This document shows, piece by piece, positions 10,039 to 17,709 of a DNA stretch of 64,000 bases (its first letter is position 1; the number at the start of each line of letters is the position of its first letter). The stretch is taken from contig CAMYLY010000001.1 in NCBI GenBank assembly GCA_947259405.1, positions 124,001-188,000 on the forward strand, in the 5' to 3' direction. Under the pieces are notes generated by a model that was not told where the DNA came from, ran no database searches, and worked only from the letters and a program-made list of their open reading frames with translations. Both the position numbers and the translations under genes were made by a program. This DNA comes from an uncultured Gemmatimonadales bacterium. GTDB lineage: Bacteria; Gemmatimonadota; Gemmatimonadetes; Gemmatimonadales; GWC2-71-9.

Positions 10039-10078
10039 CGCCTTACCGCCTTACCGCCTTACCGCCTTACCGCCTTAC
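10039..10078. repeat. tandem octamer repeat, five copies of cgccttac
   Basis: Five perfect head-to-tail copies of an 8-bp unit lie in the intergenic space between two minus-strand lipoprotein genes, ending 3 bases before the stop codon region at 10082. The array does not encode a product. Similar CCGCCTTA/CCGCCCTA arrays are, as I recall, common between genes in Gemmatimonadota genomes. Confidence 0.9.
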
Positions 10079-10081
10079 CGT

Positions 10082-10540
10082 CTAGAACGTCACGCAGACG
10101 TCCTCGGTCAACGCCGGGGTGTGCGCCGCGGTCCACGTCACGTCATTTGAGGCCGATAGAATCTCGAAGCTCCATTGGTGATCGATGTCCTTGGGATCGC
10201 ACACTCCAGCGGTTCCGCCGCCGAAGTTGGAGTCGATCCAATAGTGCACGTCGTACGCCACGCCGTCTTGGAGCATGGCGGTGACGGTGAACGAGAAGCT
10301 CGGGTCTTGTGTGGCCGACACCGTTCCGGTCGCCTGAGAGACCACCGACCCGTCGGACGCTCGCACCAGGGCGATGGCGATGTCCTGACCGCCGTGAGGA
10401 CCCTGGAAGCTGGCGTCCAGGTTGAAGGTCAGATCGTAGGGTCCGGTGTCGACGATCGCATCCTCGCCGCAGGCGGCGCCAGCAACGGCCAGCGCGAGCA
10501 CCGCCGCGCGGCAGGCATTCGGTGAGAAGTAGCGGTTCAT
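10082..10540 (-). CDS. small lipoprotein of unknown function
   Basis: The start at 10540 follows a GAGAGGAAGG site at a good distance. The 152-residue product begins with a lipoprotein signal (MNRYFSPNACRAAVLALAVAGAAC) and continues with a ~120-residue beta-sandwich-like domain (YDLTFNLDASFQGPHGGQ, SFSFTVTAMLQDGVAYDVHYW). It contains two cysteines, near GVCDP and EDVCVTF. It lies 47 bp after the exported protein at 10588-10968 and is probably the third gene of the peroxidase operon. The partner genes suggest an extracytoplasmic redox context, but no function is clear. Confidence 0.65.
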   Translation of the reverse strand: MNRYFSPNACRAAVLALAVAGAACGEDAIVDTGPYDLTFNLDASFQGPHGGQDIAIALVRASDGSVVSQATGTVSATQDPSFSFTVTAMLQDGVAYDVHYWIDSNFGGGTAGVCDPKDIDHQWSFEILSASNDVTWTAAHTPALTEDVCVTF

Positions 10541-10587
10541 GCGTGTGCCTTCCTCTCTGTGACATGTATCGTGATGGTTCCAGCTGC

Positions 10588-10968
10588 TCACACCACCACC
10601 TTGACCCAGGCCGCCGTGTCCTTCGTTTGGTAGTCTGTATACATCACTTCGATTCTCCGGCCCACCGTGATGTCGCCAAAGCTCCCATCCAGGTTCTGCA
10701 GCTTCGCCGCGGACCGGTCCAACCAGACCGAGCACCCCTCGGGTACGCCGATCGTTCGGCTCCCCTCAGGGCCCCGAACCGTGACGGTGCGGTTCTCGGC
10801 ATTTACCGCCTCGACCTCGCCGATGTAGGAGTAGACGCCCGAGACGCCGGGCGACTGGCCCACGGGAATGAACCGCTCCGTCGACTGCTGCGCGTCTGCG
10901 GCGCGCGCCCCACCCATCAAGGCAATGATTGCCGCCATACTCGTTATCGATCTACGCACGATGACCAC
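10588..10968 (-). CDS. small exported protein of unknown function
   Basis: A 126-residue protein with a signal peptide (MVIVRRSITSMAAIIALMGGARAADAQQ). It has a compact beta domain containing GEVEAVNAENRTVTVRGPEG and GRRIEVMYTDYQTKDTAAWVKV, which resembles the OB-like/DUF5666 type of periplasmic domain. It sits between the di-haem peroxidase gene and a lipoprotein gene on the same strand, with gaps of 44 and 47 bp, so it is probably co-transcribed with both. The molecular role is unknown. Confidence 0.65.
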   Translation of the reverse strand: MVIVRRSITSMAAIIALMGGARAADAQQSTERFIPVGQSPGVSGVYSYIGEVEAVNAENRTVTVRGPEGSRTIGVPEGCSVWLDRSAAKLQNLDGSFGDITVGRRIEVMYTDYQTKDTAAWVKVVV

Positions 10969-11012
10969 CTTACTTTTCTACCATCATCGAATAGTTGCCC
11001 GACCACACCAGG

Positions 11013-12371
11013 TCATTGACCCTCGACCAGCTCCTCCCGAGCCCGATCCAGCGCCGCCATCGCCTGCTCGACGGCATTCTGATAATCGTGACCGGCAGCC
11101 GCTCTCTCGATCAGCGCTTTCGCTCGCTCCAGATGAGCCACCGCTCGCGGATGGAGGCCGCCACCGGCCAAGACGAATACCGCATCACCCGTTTCCTCGA
11201 GGGCGCGGGCCAAGAGTGAGCCTGCATTCGCACCACTCTCCTGGCTGCGCTCCAACAGATCCACGGTCTCTCTGATGTTCTCCAGCGCGTTGATCACCCG
11301 CAAGAAAGCCGCGACCTCTACTACCTGGGTGGCATCGAGATTGATCCCGCTTCCCGTGGCACCGACGAGCAGCTGTCCGGCCGGCGAATTGTTGAACGCG
11401 TCGCCGTTATAGAACGCCACGGACCCTTCGATCGTCTCGACCGAGTTGTTGTGGAAGAACGGACCGGTATCGGCGGCCTCAACGAGCGGTGGCGTATTGA
11501 AGGTCCCGTCGCCCGGGATGCCGAACCCGTCATCCGGGGGCACCAGCTCGCCGGTCAAGTCCGCCGGTTGGTCGGGAAGATCCTCGACGCCGGTATCGAA
11601 GTTGAGGTTCCCGGCATCGCCGAAGATGTTTGGGTCCCCGTTGGCACCCGCGTTGAAATGACAGGCATTGCACTTACCCAAGGTGTTGTCGAGAAAGATT
11701 TCCTGTCCGCGCGCGGCCACGACCCCTTTGAGCGGCAGGGGCAAATCCAGATCCTCCTGCCGCCCTAGGGAAAGCATGAACGCCTCGAGCGCGTCCAGCT
11801 CCTCGTCGGTCGGAAGGCGGAAATCCACGCCGGCTACGCGGTTGGTCGTCAGGGGGAAATGCTGGATCACGGCCCCGGTGGAGAACGCTCGCAGAGAGCC
11901 GTCGCCTGGTGCCCCGTCGCCCGACCAACCTGTGCGCGGTCCCGCGGCACTCGCGATCGAGGTGCCTTGGGCCAGCGTGTGTGGCACGCCCCGCATGTTG
12001 AAGTTGTTGGCGAGGTCGTCGAATCCATCCTGGTTCTCGAGAATGAGGCCAAACTCACGCATCAGCCGAGGGTTCTCGAAGTTCTGGGCGAGGTTCGGAT
12101 TGGTCTCGGCCACGAACAGTGGATCGTCTGGCGGGAGCGTGGCAATGAAGGCCGGCGTGAGGCCGAAGTTGTCCTCCGTCCGATGGCAGGTACCACAGGT
12201 TCTGCCGTTGCCGTTGAACATTTCGTTGAAGAAGATCCGTTCCCCCTCAGCGACCGGATCGGTCACGGGAGGCGGTGGTTCTGGCCGTGGGCACGCTGTA
12301 CTTACGATCCACCCGGCCACGCCCACGCCAGCGATCACGGAGCGGATCTTCCCTCGAGGTTTCATTGTCAT
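11013..12371 (-). CDS. di-haem cytochrome c peroxidase-like lipoprotein
   Basis: Belongs to the di-haem cytochrome c peroxidase/MauG-like group, periplasmic proteins that reduce peroxides or oxidise partner substrates. The start at 12371 has a GAGGG site 5 bases upstream. It gives a lipoprotein signal ending VSTAC (Cys27) followed by a Pro-rich linker. Two haem-binding motifs are visible: CGTCH at residues 59-63 and CNACH at 234-238. The C-terminal ~90 residues (AKALIERAAAGHDYQN...ALDRAREELVEG) form a helical extension not typical of classical CcpA. Two small exported proteins follow. An in-frame extension to 12626 lacks a ribosome site. Confidence 0.85.
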   Translation of the reverse strand: MTMKPRGKIRSVIAGVGVAGWIVSTACPRPEPPPPVTDPVAEGERIFFNEMFNGNGRTCGTCHRTEDNFGLTPAFIATLPPDDPLFVAETNPNLAQNFENPRLMREFGLILENQDGFDDLANNFNMRGVPHTLAQGTSIASAAGPRTGWSGDGAPGDGSLRAFSTGAVIQHFPLTTNRVAGVDFRLPTDEELDALEAFMLSLGRQEDLDLPLPLKGVVAARGQEIFLDNTLGKCNACHFNAGANGDPNIFGDAGNLNFDTGVEDLPDQPADLTGELVPPDDGFGIPGDGTFNTPPLVEAADTGPFFHNNSVETIEGSVAFYNGDAFNNSPAGQLLVGATGSGINLDATQVVEVAAFLRVINALENIRETVDLLERSQESGANAGSLLARALEETGDAVFVLAGGGLHPRAVAHLERAKALIERAAAGHDYQNAVEQAMAALDRAREELVEGQ

Positions 12372-12518
12372 AGTCACCCTCAACTGTACCCGGATTCCGG
12401 GGGATAGGCACACGATAACGACTCGCTGGCCAGTGACAAAGGGCCGTCGAGCATCGCTCTTGTGCTTTCCTTTTCGACCGGTCCATATTCCCGGACCTTC
12501 CTCACCTAGAGCTCGGCA

Positions 12519-13028
12519 ATGGATGGCAACGGGATGTTTCGGGTAATCAAATGGATGCAACAGTGGCTTGGAGAACAGGTCGAAGACGTTCCCCCTAGTC
12601 TTGCGGTCTGCGAGTTCGATTGTCACAAAGATCGATGCTCACTCAGACAATGGCTGATATGCGAAGAACGCCTAGAGGGACCTGGATCTCTGAGGGAGAA
12701 TCATGGGGCAGCGCGGAGTAACCCCTGGCCTGCCAAGAAGAAGGCTGCTGTTGTTCTCGAGGTATTGAAGAACGAACGCACCCCAGCGGAGCTTTGCGAG
12801 TTCCACGGAATTACGGATTCTCACTTACAGGAATGGACCGCTGAGTTCCTTGGACCTGGTGGACAGAGTCATGCCACCGAGCGGCCTACTAACCCGTCGG
12901 AGACCGACGGGGGGGATCTCGTGCCCTTGATAGCTCTCATGAAAAAGAAAGTCGCAGGAAGGATGGTCCCACCGGCTGGTGGGGATGTTCGTGATTATCC
13001 GGCTTCGCCGTTCGGAGGACGTAGGTGA
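12519..13028 (+). CDS. Cys-motif protein with IS3-type helix-turn-helix
   Basis: A 169-residue product with two recognisable halves. Residues ~5-55 carry CEFDCHKDRCSLRQWLIC, a CX3CX4CX7C pattern. It resembles short bacterial hypothetical proteins with a VPxxLAxCEFDCRxxxC core. Residues ~68-112 (KKKAAVVLEVLKNERTPAEL then CEFHGITDSHLQEWTAEFL) match the helix-turn-helix of IS3/IS911 OrfA-type transposases. No catalytic OrfB follows and no terminal inverted repeats were seen, so this looks like a domesticated or decayed HTH. An internal ATG at 12534 is an alternative start. The tail after residue 120 is unremarkable. Confidence 0.55.
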   Translation: MDGNGMFRVIKWMQQWLGEQVEDVPPSLAVCEFDCHKDRCSLRQWLICEERLEGPGSLRENHGAARSNPWPAKKKAAVVLEVLKNERTPAELCEFHGITDSHLQEWTAEFLGPGGQSHATERPTNPSETDGGDLVPLIALMKKKVAGRMVPPAGGDVRDYPASPFGGRR

Positions 13029-13133
13029 GTTCGTCCTAGTCAAGAACTTCACGAAGGATCTAGCAGGCAATCAAGGAGGCTGGGCCGTCTCACACGCATT
13101 AGGCAGCCATCACCCTATTCCGAGACGCCCACC

Positions 13134-13580
13134 ATGCTTCGCCAGTTTCGAGCCGCCCTTGGCATCGGTCTCATGTGGGCCGTCATATGGCTTCCGATCG
13201 GGCTGGCGCTCGCCTTGTACGCCGCGTCCTTTCCACCTCAGCCTTCGGATATCATCAGCCGGCCCGTATCGGTACCCTGGTTCGTAACGGTGTGGACGGC
13301 CTGGGGCGGCATCAGCGGCACAGGGTTCGCGATCATTCTGGGATTCACCGAGCGCCGCCGCAGTCTCAGCGAGCTTTCGCTTTCGCGAATTGCCGCCTGG
13401 GGCGCTCTGGGGGCTATGACAGTCCCGACCCTCCTCATCCTCGTCGAGATCCTCTCCACGCCCCTGAGTTTGCACTTCTACGATTGGCGACTTCCGCTGG
13501 TTGTCCTTGCCGTCAGTGCCACGCTCGGTGGCGTCTGTGGCGCGGTGACACTGACGCTGGCGCGCCACGCGACCGAGTGA
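13134..13580 (+). CDS. small integral membrane protein
   Basis: A 148-residue protein with four likely transmembrane helices at about residues 8-31, 47-68, 83-105 and 117-142. They are separated by a short charged loop (GFTERRRSLSELSLSRI). No family was recognised. There is no strong ribosome site before the ATG; GAGACG at 13121-13126 is the best candidate. A 227-residue frame on the opposite strand was judged a shadow because it is Arg-rich and has no motif. Confidence 0.5.
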   Translation: MLRQFRAALGIGLMWAVIWLPIGLALALYAASFPPQPSDIISRPVSVPWFVTVWTAWGGISGTGFAIILGFTERRRSLSELSLSRIAAWGALGAMTVPTLLILVEILSTPLSLHFYDWRLPLVVLAVSATLGGVCGAVTLTLARHATE

Positions 13581-13972
13581 GGGGTTGAAGGACGGCAGGG
13601 TGAGCGTGCGCGAGGTCGCGCCGCGGGCAACGGTCGATTCGCATTCCGAGGCCGGGTGAGAGGAATCGGGGCGTCGTTGCGTCTTTCGGTTGGACCCCAA
13701 TCGAATGAGGCCAGCAATGAAGGGCAGTCGATGCCCACGTGGTCGCCCGACGGCGACGTGACCTACGTAGACGGTGGAACCATCGTCGGGCAAAACATCC
13801 CGGGCGGCGGGTTCCTGGTAGGCTTGGCGCCCGCCTGGTCGCCCGGCAACGGAAGCGGCACCGGGAGCATCCGTTGAATGGACCGGCGACGCTGTAACCC
13901 CTTCTTCACCGCACCTTTAGGTACCGAGCGTCAGGGTGCGGCATTCCGACCTGTGGCCTTGGGAGGCTTGCC
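13581..13972. other. gene-poor stretch with a possible beta-propeller fragment
   Basis: These 392 bases hold no convincing complete gene. A short plus-strand frame (13656-13877) contains MPTWSPDGDVTYV and later PAWSPGN. These resemble the xxWSPDG blades of TolB/WD40-like (PD40) propellers, so the stretch may be the remnant of a larger propeller gene. No ribosome site or promoter was evident. Confidence 0.3.
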
Positions 13973-14419
13973 ATGCGTCCGTGTTACATGGCACTACTCG
14001 CGACACTAGGCGCCGCTTGTGGCGACAGTTTCAGCCCATCAAGTGTGGCGGGCGTCTACGACCGCATCGATGCCCCTGCCATGCTAGCGCTCTCGACATC
14101 GATGACGACTCACAATGGTCAACCCGCCTTGGAGGAGCGGGCGCTATGGGTGGATTGGGGACGTTACACACTTACCGCGGCCAGCAACTGGACTTGGGAA
14201 GCGAGTCGCAGGTCAGTAGTGCGAGTGTTTGACCTTGCTGGTGCCTCGCTGGTGGATTCGTTCGACATACCCCAGTTCCAGGGGGGGGCGATTGGAGGGT
14301 CGTTCACCCTTACCCCACCGGATTCCATATTCCTGTCCGACAGCCTTTCGACGACATTGCCGGGGACAATCGTCCCTCCGGACCTTGTCGTCATTGCTAC
14401 GACATTCAGGCGACGCTGA
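13973..14419 (+). CDS. small lipoprotein of unknown function
   Basis: The start is supported by GGGAGG at 13959-13964. The 148-residue product has a short lipoprotein signal with lipobox GAAC (MRPCYMALLATLGAACGDSF). The mature domain is beta-rich (RALWVDWGRYTLTAASNWTWEA, IPQFQGGAIGGSFTLTPPDSI) and resembles lipocalin-like or META-like small secreted domains in style, without a firm match. It appears to be a single gene. Confidence 0.6.
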   Translation: MRPCYMALLATLGAACGDSFSPSSVAGVYDRIDAPAMLALSTSMTTHNGQPALEERALWVDWGRYTLTAASNWTWEASRRSVVRVFDLAGASLVDSFDIPQFQGGAIGGSFTLTPPDSIFLSDSLSTTLPGTIVPPDLVVIATTFRRR

Positions 14420-14591
14420 GACAGTGACGCGCTGAGTGCGGCGCACAAACATGGCAAGAGTAACCCTCGTTCAGCGCGTGTTTCATGAGTATCTAACGGT
14501 CGTTTCACGCACGCCGAGATGGATTACGGAATAGAATGATGGCTTCCCGTCACCCGGAAGACATGTTTCAAGTTTAACCCCTGGGGTCTGT

Positions 14592-14756
14592 ATGCCGACT
14601 TACGAATATCGCTGCGACAAGTGCGGCAAAAGGTTCACACGAACGGAGAGGATGAGTCAGCACGGTCGGCGCATGCCAGCGTGCCCCAAGTGCAAGTCCA
14701 CGAAGGTAGTGCCGGTCTTCTCGTCCTTCTACGCCAAGACCGCACACAAGAGCTAG
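14592..14756 (+). CDS. FmdB family zinc-ribbon protein
   Basis: A 54-residue protein beginning MPTYEYRCDKCGKRF, the hallmark of the FmdB/putative regulatory family. It has two CXXC knuckles (CDKC at residues 8-11 and CPKC at about 31-34) that would bind one zinc ion. It ends SSFYAKTAHKS. Members are small cytoplasmic proteins of uncertain, possibly regulatory, role. Upstream GGGG gives only a weak ribosome site. Confidence 0.85.
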   Translation: MPTYEYRCDKCGKRFTRTERMSQHGRRMPACPKCKSTKVVPVFSSFYAKTAHKS

Positions 14757-14880
14757 CGTTCGAGCATCTGCGCGGCAGCGCACGAACGGTTGAGGGTCGA
14801 GCGGCAGGTCGCCCCCTTGTGCTTTCCGCTGTTTGCTCAAGGGTTTCGAGATCCCGTTTGGGTCTTCATGCCGACTCCCT

Positions 14881-15408
14881 TCAAAAGGCGGCCGACAGGC
14901 CGAACGCGAAGCGTCCGTCGCGTTGCGGCACGAAGCTCACACGGAGTTGATCGAGAGGAACTACCTCCCATCGGTCGGATTTGATGAGTGCGCCGATTCC
15001 GGCCCCGATAAGCGCTCCGCCCGCTGCTCCGGCTGCCGCCAACGCCACAAATCCACCTGTCGTGATGCTGCAATTCGGCGAGTTGCCCCATGGGTCGCAG
15101 ATCCCGTTCACCAGGGCTACCCACACCGCGCCAAGCACGGCAGCACCGACGACTGCCCCGGTAACTGGATGACCACCACGGCCCCTGTGCACATCAAGGC
15201 GCGTAATGGATGCGAGGGAAGCGCGCAACCCGTCCACTACGAGCGTATCGCCGTCCATCGCCCGCACAATGCCATCGTGCCTGTCGAGGTCGAGTGTGGG
15301 AGCAGTGACCCGAACGCGGGCGCCGACGGTGACGGGCAGCGAGTCTTGGGCGCGGGCGGTCGTGAGAGGCGTTGAGGCAAGAATGACGAGCAGAGTGATG
15401 TGACGCAT
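14881..15408 (-). CDS. exported glycine-zipper protein
   Basis: Starts after a perfect AGGAGG on the minus strand. The 175-residue product has a signal peptide (MRHITLLVILASTPLTTARAQ). A beta-rich segment follows (VGARVRVTAPTLDLDRHDGI, DTLVVDGLRASLASITRLDV) that may form an SH3-like or KOW-like fold. Two Gly/Ala-rich hydrophobic stretches come next (PVTGAVVGAAVLGAVWVAL and ALAAAGAAGGALIGAGIGAL), a typical glycine-zipper hairpin that inserts in a membrane. The C-terminus FGLSAAF ends in an aromatic residue. The exact role is unknown. Confidence 0.7.
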   Translation of the reverse strand: MRHITLLVILASTPLTTARAQDSLPVTVGARVRVTAPTLDLDRHDGIVRAMDGDTLVVDGLRASLASITRLDVHRGRGGHPVTGAVVGAAVLGAVWVALVNGICDPWGNSPNCSITTGGFVALAAAGAAGGALIGAGIGALIKSDRWEVVPLDQLRVSFVPQRDGRFAFGLSAAF

Positions 15409-15652
15409 GGTTCCTCCTGGCCCGGTGGCCCCGAGGGTTCGTCGTCCAAGTGAGTACCCCAGGGCGACACGCGGGGCCCCTCACATCGGGAAATGCATTC
15501 CATAGGAAATGCGAACGGTCTGCATGAAGGAGGCATGAGATGCTCGTGAATCACTACCCGGGCACTCGTGGCACCCGGTCTCTGGCGCAGCCACGACCGC
15601 AGCTGAATGTTTGAATCCGCCAACGGTCTTTGTCCTGCGTGTGGAGGCTTTG

Positions 15653-17113
15653 ATGAACCGGCTATGCGTCCCCTTGTGCTTTTCGCTGCTTGCCTCGCCT
15701 CTCGCTGCCCAGAACAGCAACGTCGCGGAACACCCCCGTGTAGAGGAGGCGATCCACCTGCTCGAGACGTGGATCGAAGCGCAGCGCGCCTACGACGACA
15801 TCCCGGGCGTCTCGGCCGCGGTCGTGCACGATCAGGATGTGTTGTGGGCCAAGGGGTTCGGTTTTGCGAATCGCTCAGCGCAAACACCTGCGACACCACA
15901 GACGATCTACTCCATCTGTTCCATTTCGAAGCTGTTCACATCGGTGGGCATCATGCAGCTTCGTGATAGGGGGCGTTTGCGACTGGACGATCCTGTCGGC
16001 GAGCACCTCGACTGGTTTGCACAGCTCTCCGACAAGTATCCAGACGCTCCACCGGTGACGATCCAGGGGATTCTGACGCACTCGGCAGGACTCCCCCGCG
16101 AATCTGACTTCCCGTACTGGTCGCCACCGGATTTCCCGTTTCCTGCCCGCGAGCAGATGATCCACCGGCTCTCAGAGCAGGAGGAGTTATACCCCGCCTT
16201 CGAGCAGTTCCAGTACTCGAACCTCGGCCTATCGCTCGCGGGAGAGATCATTGCAGCGACGGCGGCGACACCGTACGCCGAGTACATCCGCTCACATATT
16301 CTCGGCCCGTTAGGAATGGACGCGACGTATCCCGAGATTCCGGCGGACGAACACGGGAAGCGGATGGCAGTTGGGTATTCTGCGCAGAAACGAGACGGCT
16401 CACGCAAAGAAGTTGCGCTCTTCCAGGCACGTGGCATTGCACCGGCAGCCGGCTTCGCGTCAACGGTGTTCGACCTTGCACGTTTTGCGAGTTGGCAGTT
16501 CCGCACGCTCGAGGGGCGCGGTAACGACGTCCTGTCACGTAACACCCTCCGCGAGATGCACCGGGTGCACTGGATCAATCCCGACTGGGAACTCAAGTGG
16601 GGGCTCGGCTTCGCGACGTGGCGGAACGATGACCGCACATATGTGGGACACGGTGGGGGCTGTCCCGGGTTCATCACGCACTTCAACGTCGAACCCGAGG
16701 GGAAGATCGCCACGATCTTTCTCTCGAACGCCAACGGAACAGCCAGCTCAAACTTCACGCGACGCGCCCATGAGATCGTCGGACCGGCGATCCGGGTCGC
16801 ACAGGATACGACGGAGCAGGCCGAGCCCACCGACCCGTTGCTGAACATGTATACCGGAACGTACGATAGGTCTCCGTGGGGTGGAGAGTCCGCCATCGTC
16901 CTCTGGGAGGGGGAACTGGCGGTGCTCAGCATGCCAACGACAGACCCAATTGGTGGCCTCACCAAACTGAAGAAGACCGGCGAACATCTCTTCCGCCGCG
17001 TGCGGGACGATGGGTCTCTCGCCGAGGAGTGGCGGTTCGATATCGGCGCCGATGGGAAGGCACTTCGCGTGTGGAGTCACAGCAACTTCCGGCCGAGGGT
17101 TGGCCGGCAGTGA
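15653..17113 (+). CDS. exported serine hydrolase, beta-lactamase/penicillin-binding-protein fold
   Basis: A 486-residue serine hydrolase of the class C beta-lactamase/esterase family. The start at 15653 follows GTGGAGG (15641-15647) and gives a signal peptide (MNRLCVPLCFSLLASPLAAQ). All three catalytic motifs are visible: S-I-S-K at residues 90-93 (SxxK nucleophile and general base), Y-S-N at 188-190, and HGG at about 333-335 (VGHGGG). A ~110-residue C-terminal domain (MYTGTYDRSPWGGESAIVLWEG) resembles the lipocalin-like DUF3471 extension of such esterases. The substrate could be a peptide, ester or beta-lactam. An earlier in-frame TTG at 15611 is less likely. Confidence 0.88.
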   Translation: MNRLCVPLCFSLLASPLAAQNSNVAEHPRVEEAIHLLETWIEAQRAYDDIPGVSAAVVHDQDVLWAKGFGFANRSAQTPATPQTIYSICSISKLFTSVGIMQLRDRGRLRLDDPVGEHLDWFAQLSDKYPDAPPVTIQGILTHSAGLPRESDFPYWSPPDFPFPAREQMIHRLSEQEELYPAFEQFQYSNLGLSLAGEIIAATAATPYAEYIRSHILGPLGMDATYPEIPADEHGKRMAVGYSAQKRDGSRKEVALFQARGIAPAAGFASTVFDLARFASWQFRTLEGRGNDVLSRNTLREMHRVHWINPDWELKWGLGFATWRNDDRTYVGHGGGCPGFITHFNVEPEGKIATIFLSNANGTASSNFTRRAHEIVGPAIRVAQDTTEQAEPTDPLLNMYTGTYDRSPWGGESAIVLWEGELAVLSMPTTDPIGGLTKLKKTGEHLFRRVRDDGSLAEEWRFDIGADGKALRVWSHSNFRPRVGRQ

Positions 17114-17260
17114 TCCGACGCGCGCCCCTAAGGGACTGCGCCGGAAGTTCGCCAGCGAGATGAAGCACACGCCTTTGCGTGACCTCTGTGAACTAGTGGG
17201 GAAGGACCTGCAGACGGTGCCCAGAAGTGAGACGTCTCATTCACTCGGGCATCTCACCCA

Positions 17261-17298
17261 CAAAACAGGCCCGCCGCGATCTGTAGTCGCAACGGGCC
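17261..17298 (-). terminator. intrinsic terminator downstream of tRNA-Ile
   Basis: On the minus strand, a hairpin at 17298-17268 (GGCCCG + GCGA paired with TCGC + CGGGCC, with a 2-base internal mismatch and 7-base loop) is followed by TGTTTTG. It lies about 42 bases beyond the 3' end of the tRNA, as expected for its terminator. Confidence 0.6.
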
Positions 17299-17339
17299 CA
17301 ATCAGCGTTGATCTGCTCAACCAGCGAAACCTGCGGCAA

Positions 17340-17413
<74 letters not shown>

Positions 17414-17447
17414 CCAAAAGGCGGCCTAATCTAACTACACCACCGCC

Positions 17448-17663
17448 TCAATCCCACTCGTCGTCGTCGTGCCGCCCACCTCGCTTGGGCTCGGCCTCCC
17501 ACTTCTCTGCGTACTCTTCGTACTCCTCATACTCGTCGTCGGCTTCGTCCTCGTCCTCTCCGTCGTACTCGTCATCCTCCCCAAACTCTTCGTAGCCGTC
17601 GTCGAACTCGTCGTCCTGCGCGACGACGAGACCTGCCGTGCGCGACCTGTCCAGGGCCAACAT
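17448..17663 (-). CDS. small, highly acidic protein downstream of typA
   Basis: A 71-residue protein preceded by a perfect GGAGG (tttcggaggatcggaac, then ATG). After a short N-terminal part it is almost entirely Asp, Glu and Tyr (residues ~17-50, e.g. DEYEEYEEYAEKWE), and ends HDDDEWD. It begins 46 bp after the typA stop codon on the same strand and is probably co-transcribed. Such tails suggest an intrinsically disordered protein that might bind basic partners such as ribosomal proteins or cations. This is inference. The complementary frame on the plus strand is a shadow. Confidence 0.65.
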   Translation of the reverse strand: MLALDRSRTAGLVVAQDDEFDDGYEEFGEDDEYDGEDEDEADDEYEEYEEYAEKWEAEPKRGGRHDDDEWD

Positions 17664-17709
17664 GTTCCGATCCTCCGAAACGCTCCTCTCACGAGGGATG
17701 GGGTTGTGC

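Noticed and set aside
12519-13028. Complete insertion sequence
   Set aside because: Only an OrfA-like helix-turn-helix is visible; no transposase catalytic domain, terminal inverted repeats or target-site duplication was found.
13110-13793. 227-codon minus-strand frame opposite the small membrane protein gene
   Set aside because: Arg-rich low-complexity product with no domain; the plus-strand frame has four coherent membrane helices.
14813-15695. About 24 bp of near identity between 14813-14836 and the signal-peptide region of the serine hydrolase (15670-15693)
   Set aside because: Too short, with no extended similarity on either side, to call a duplication; it remains a curiosity.
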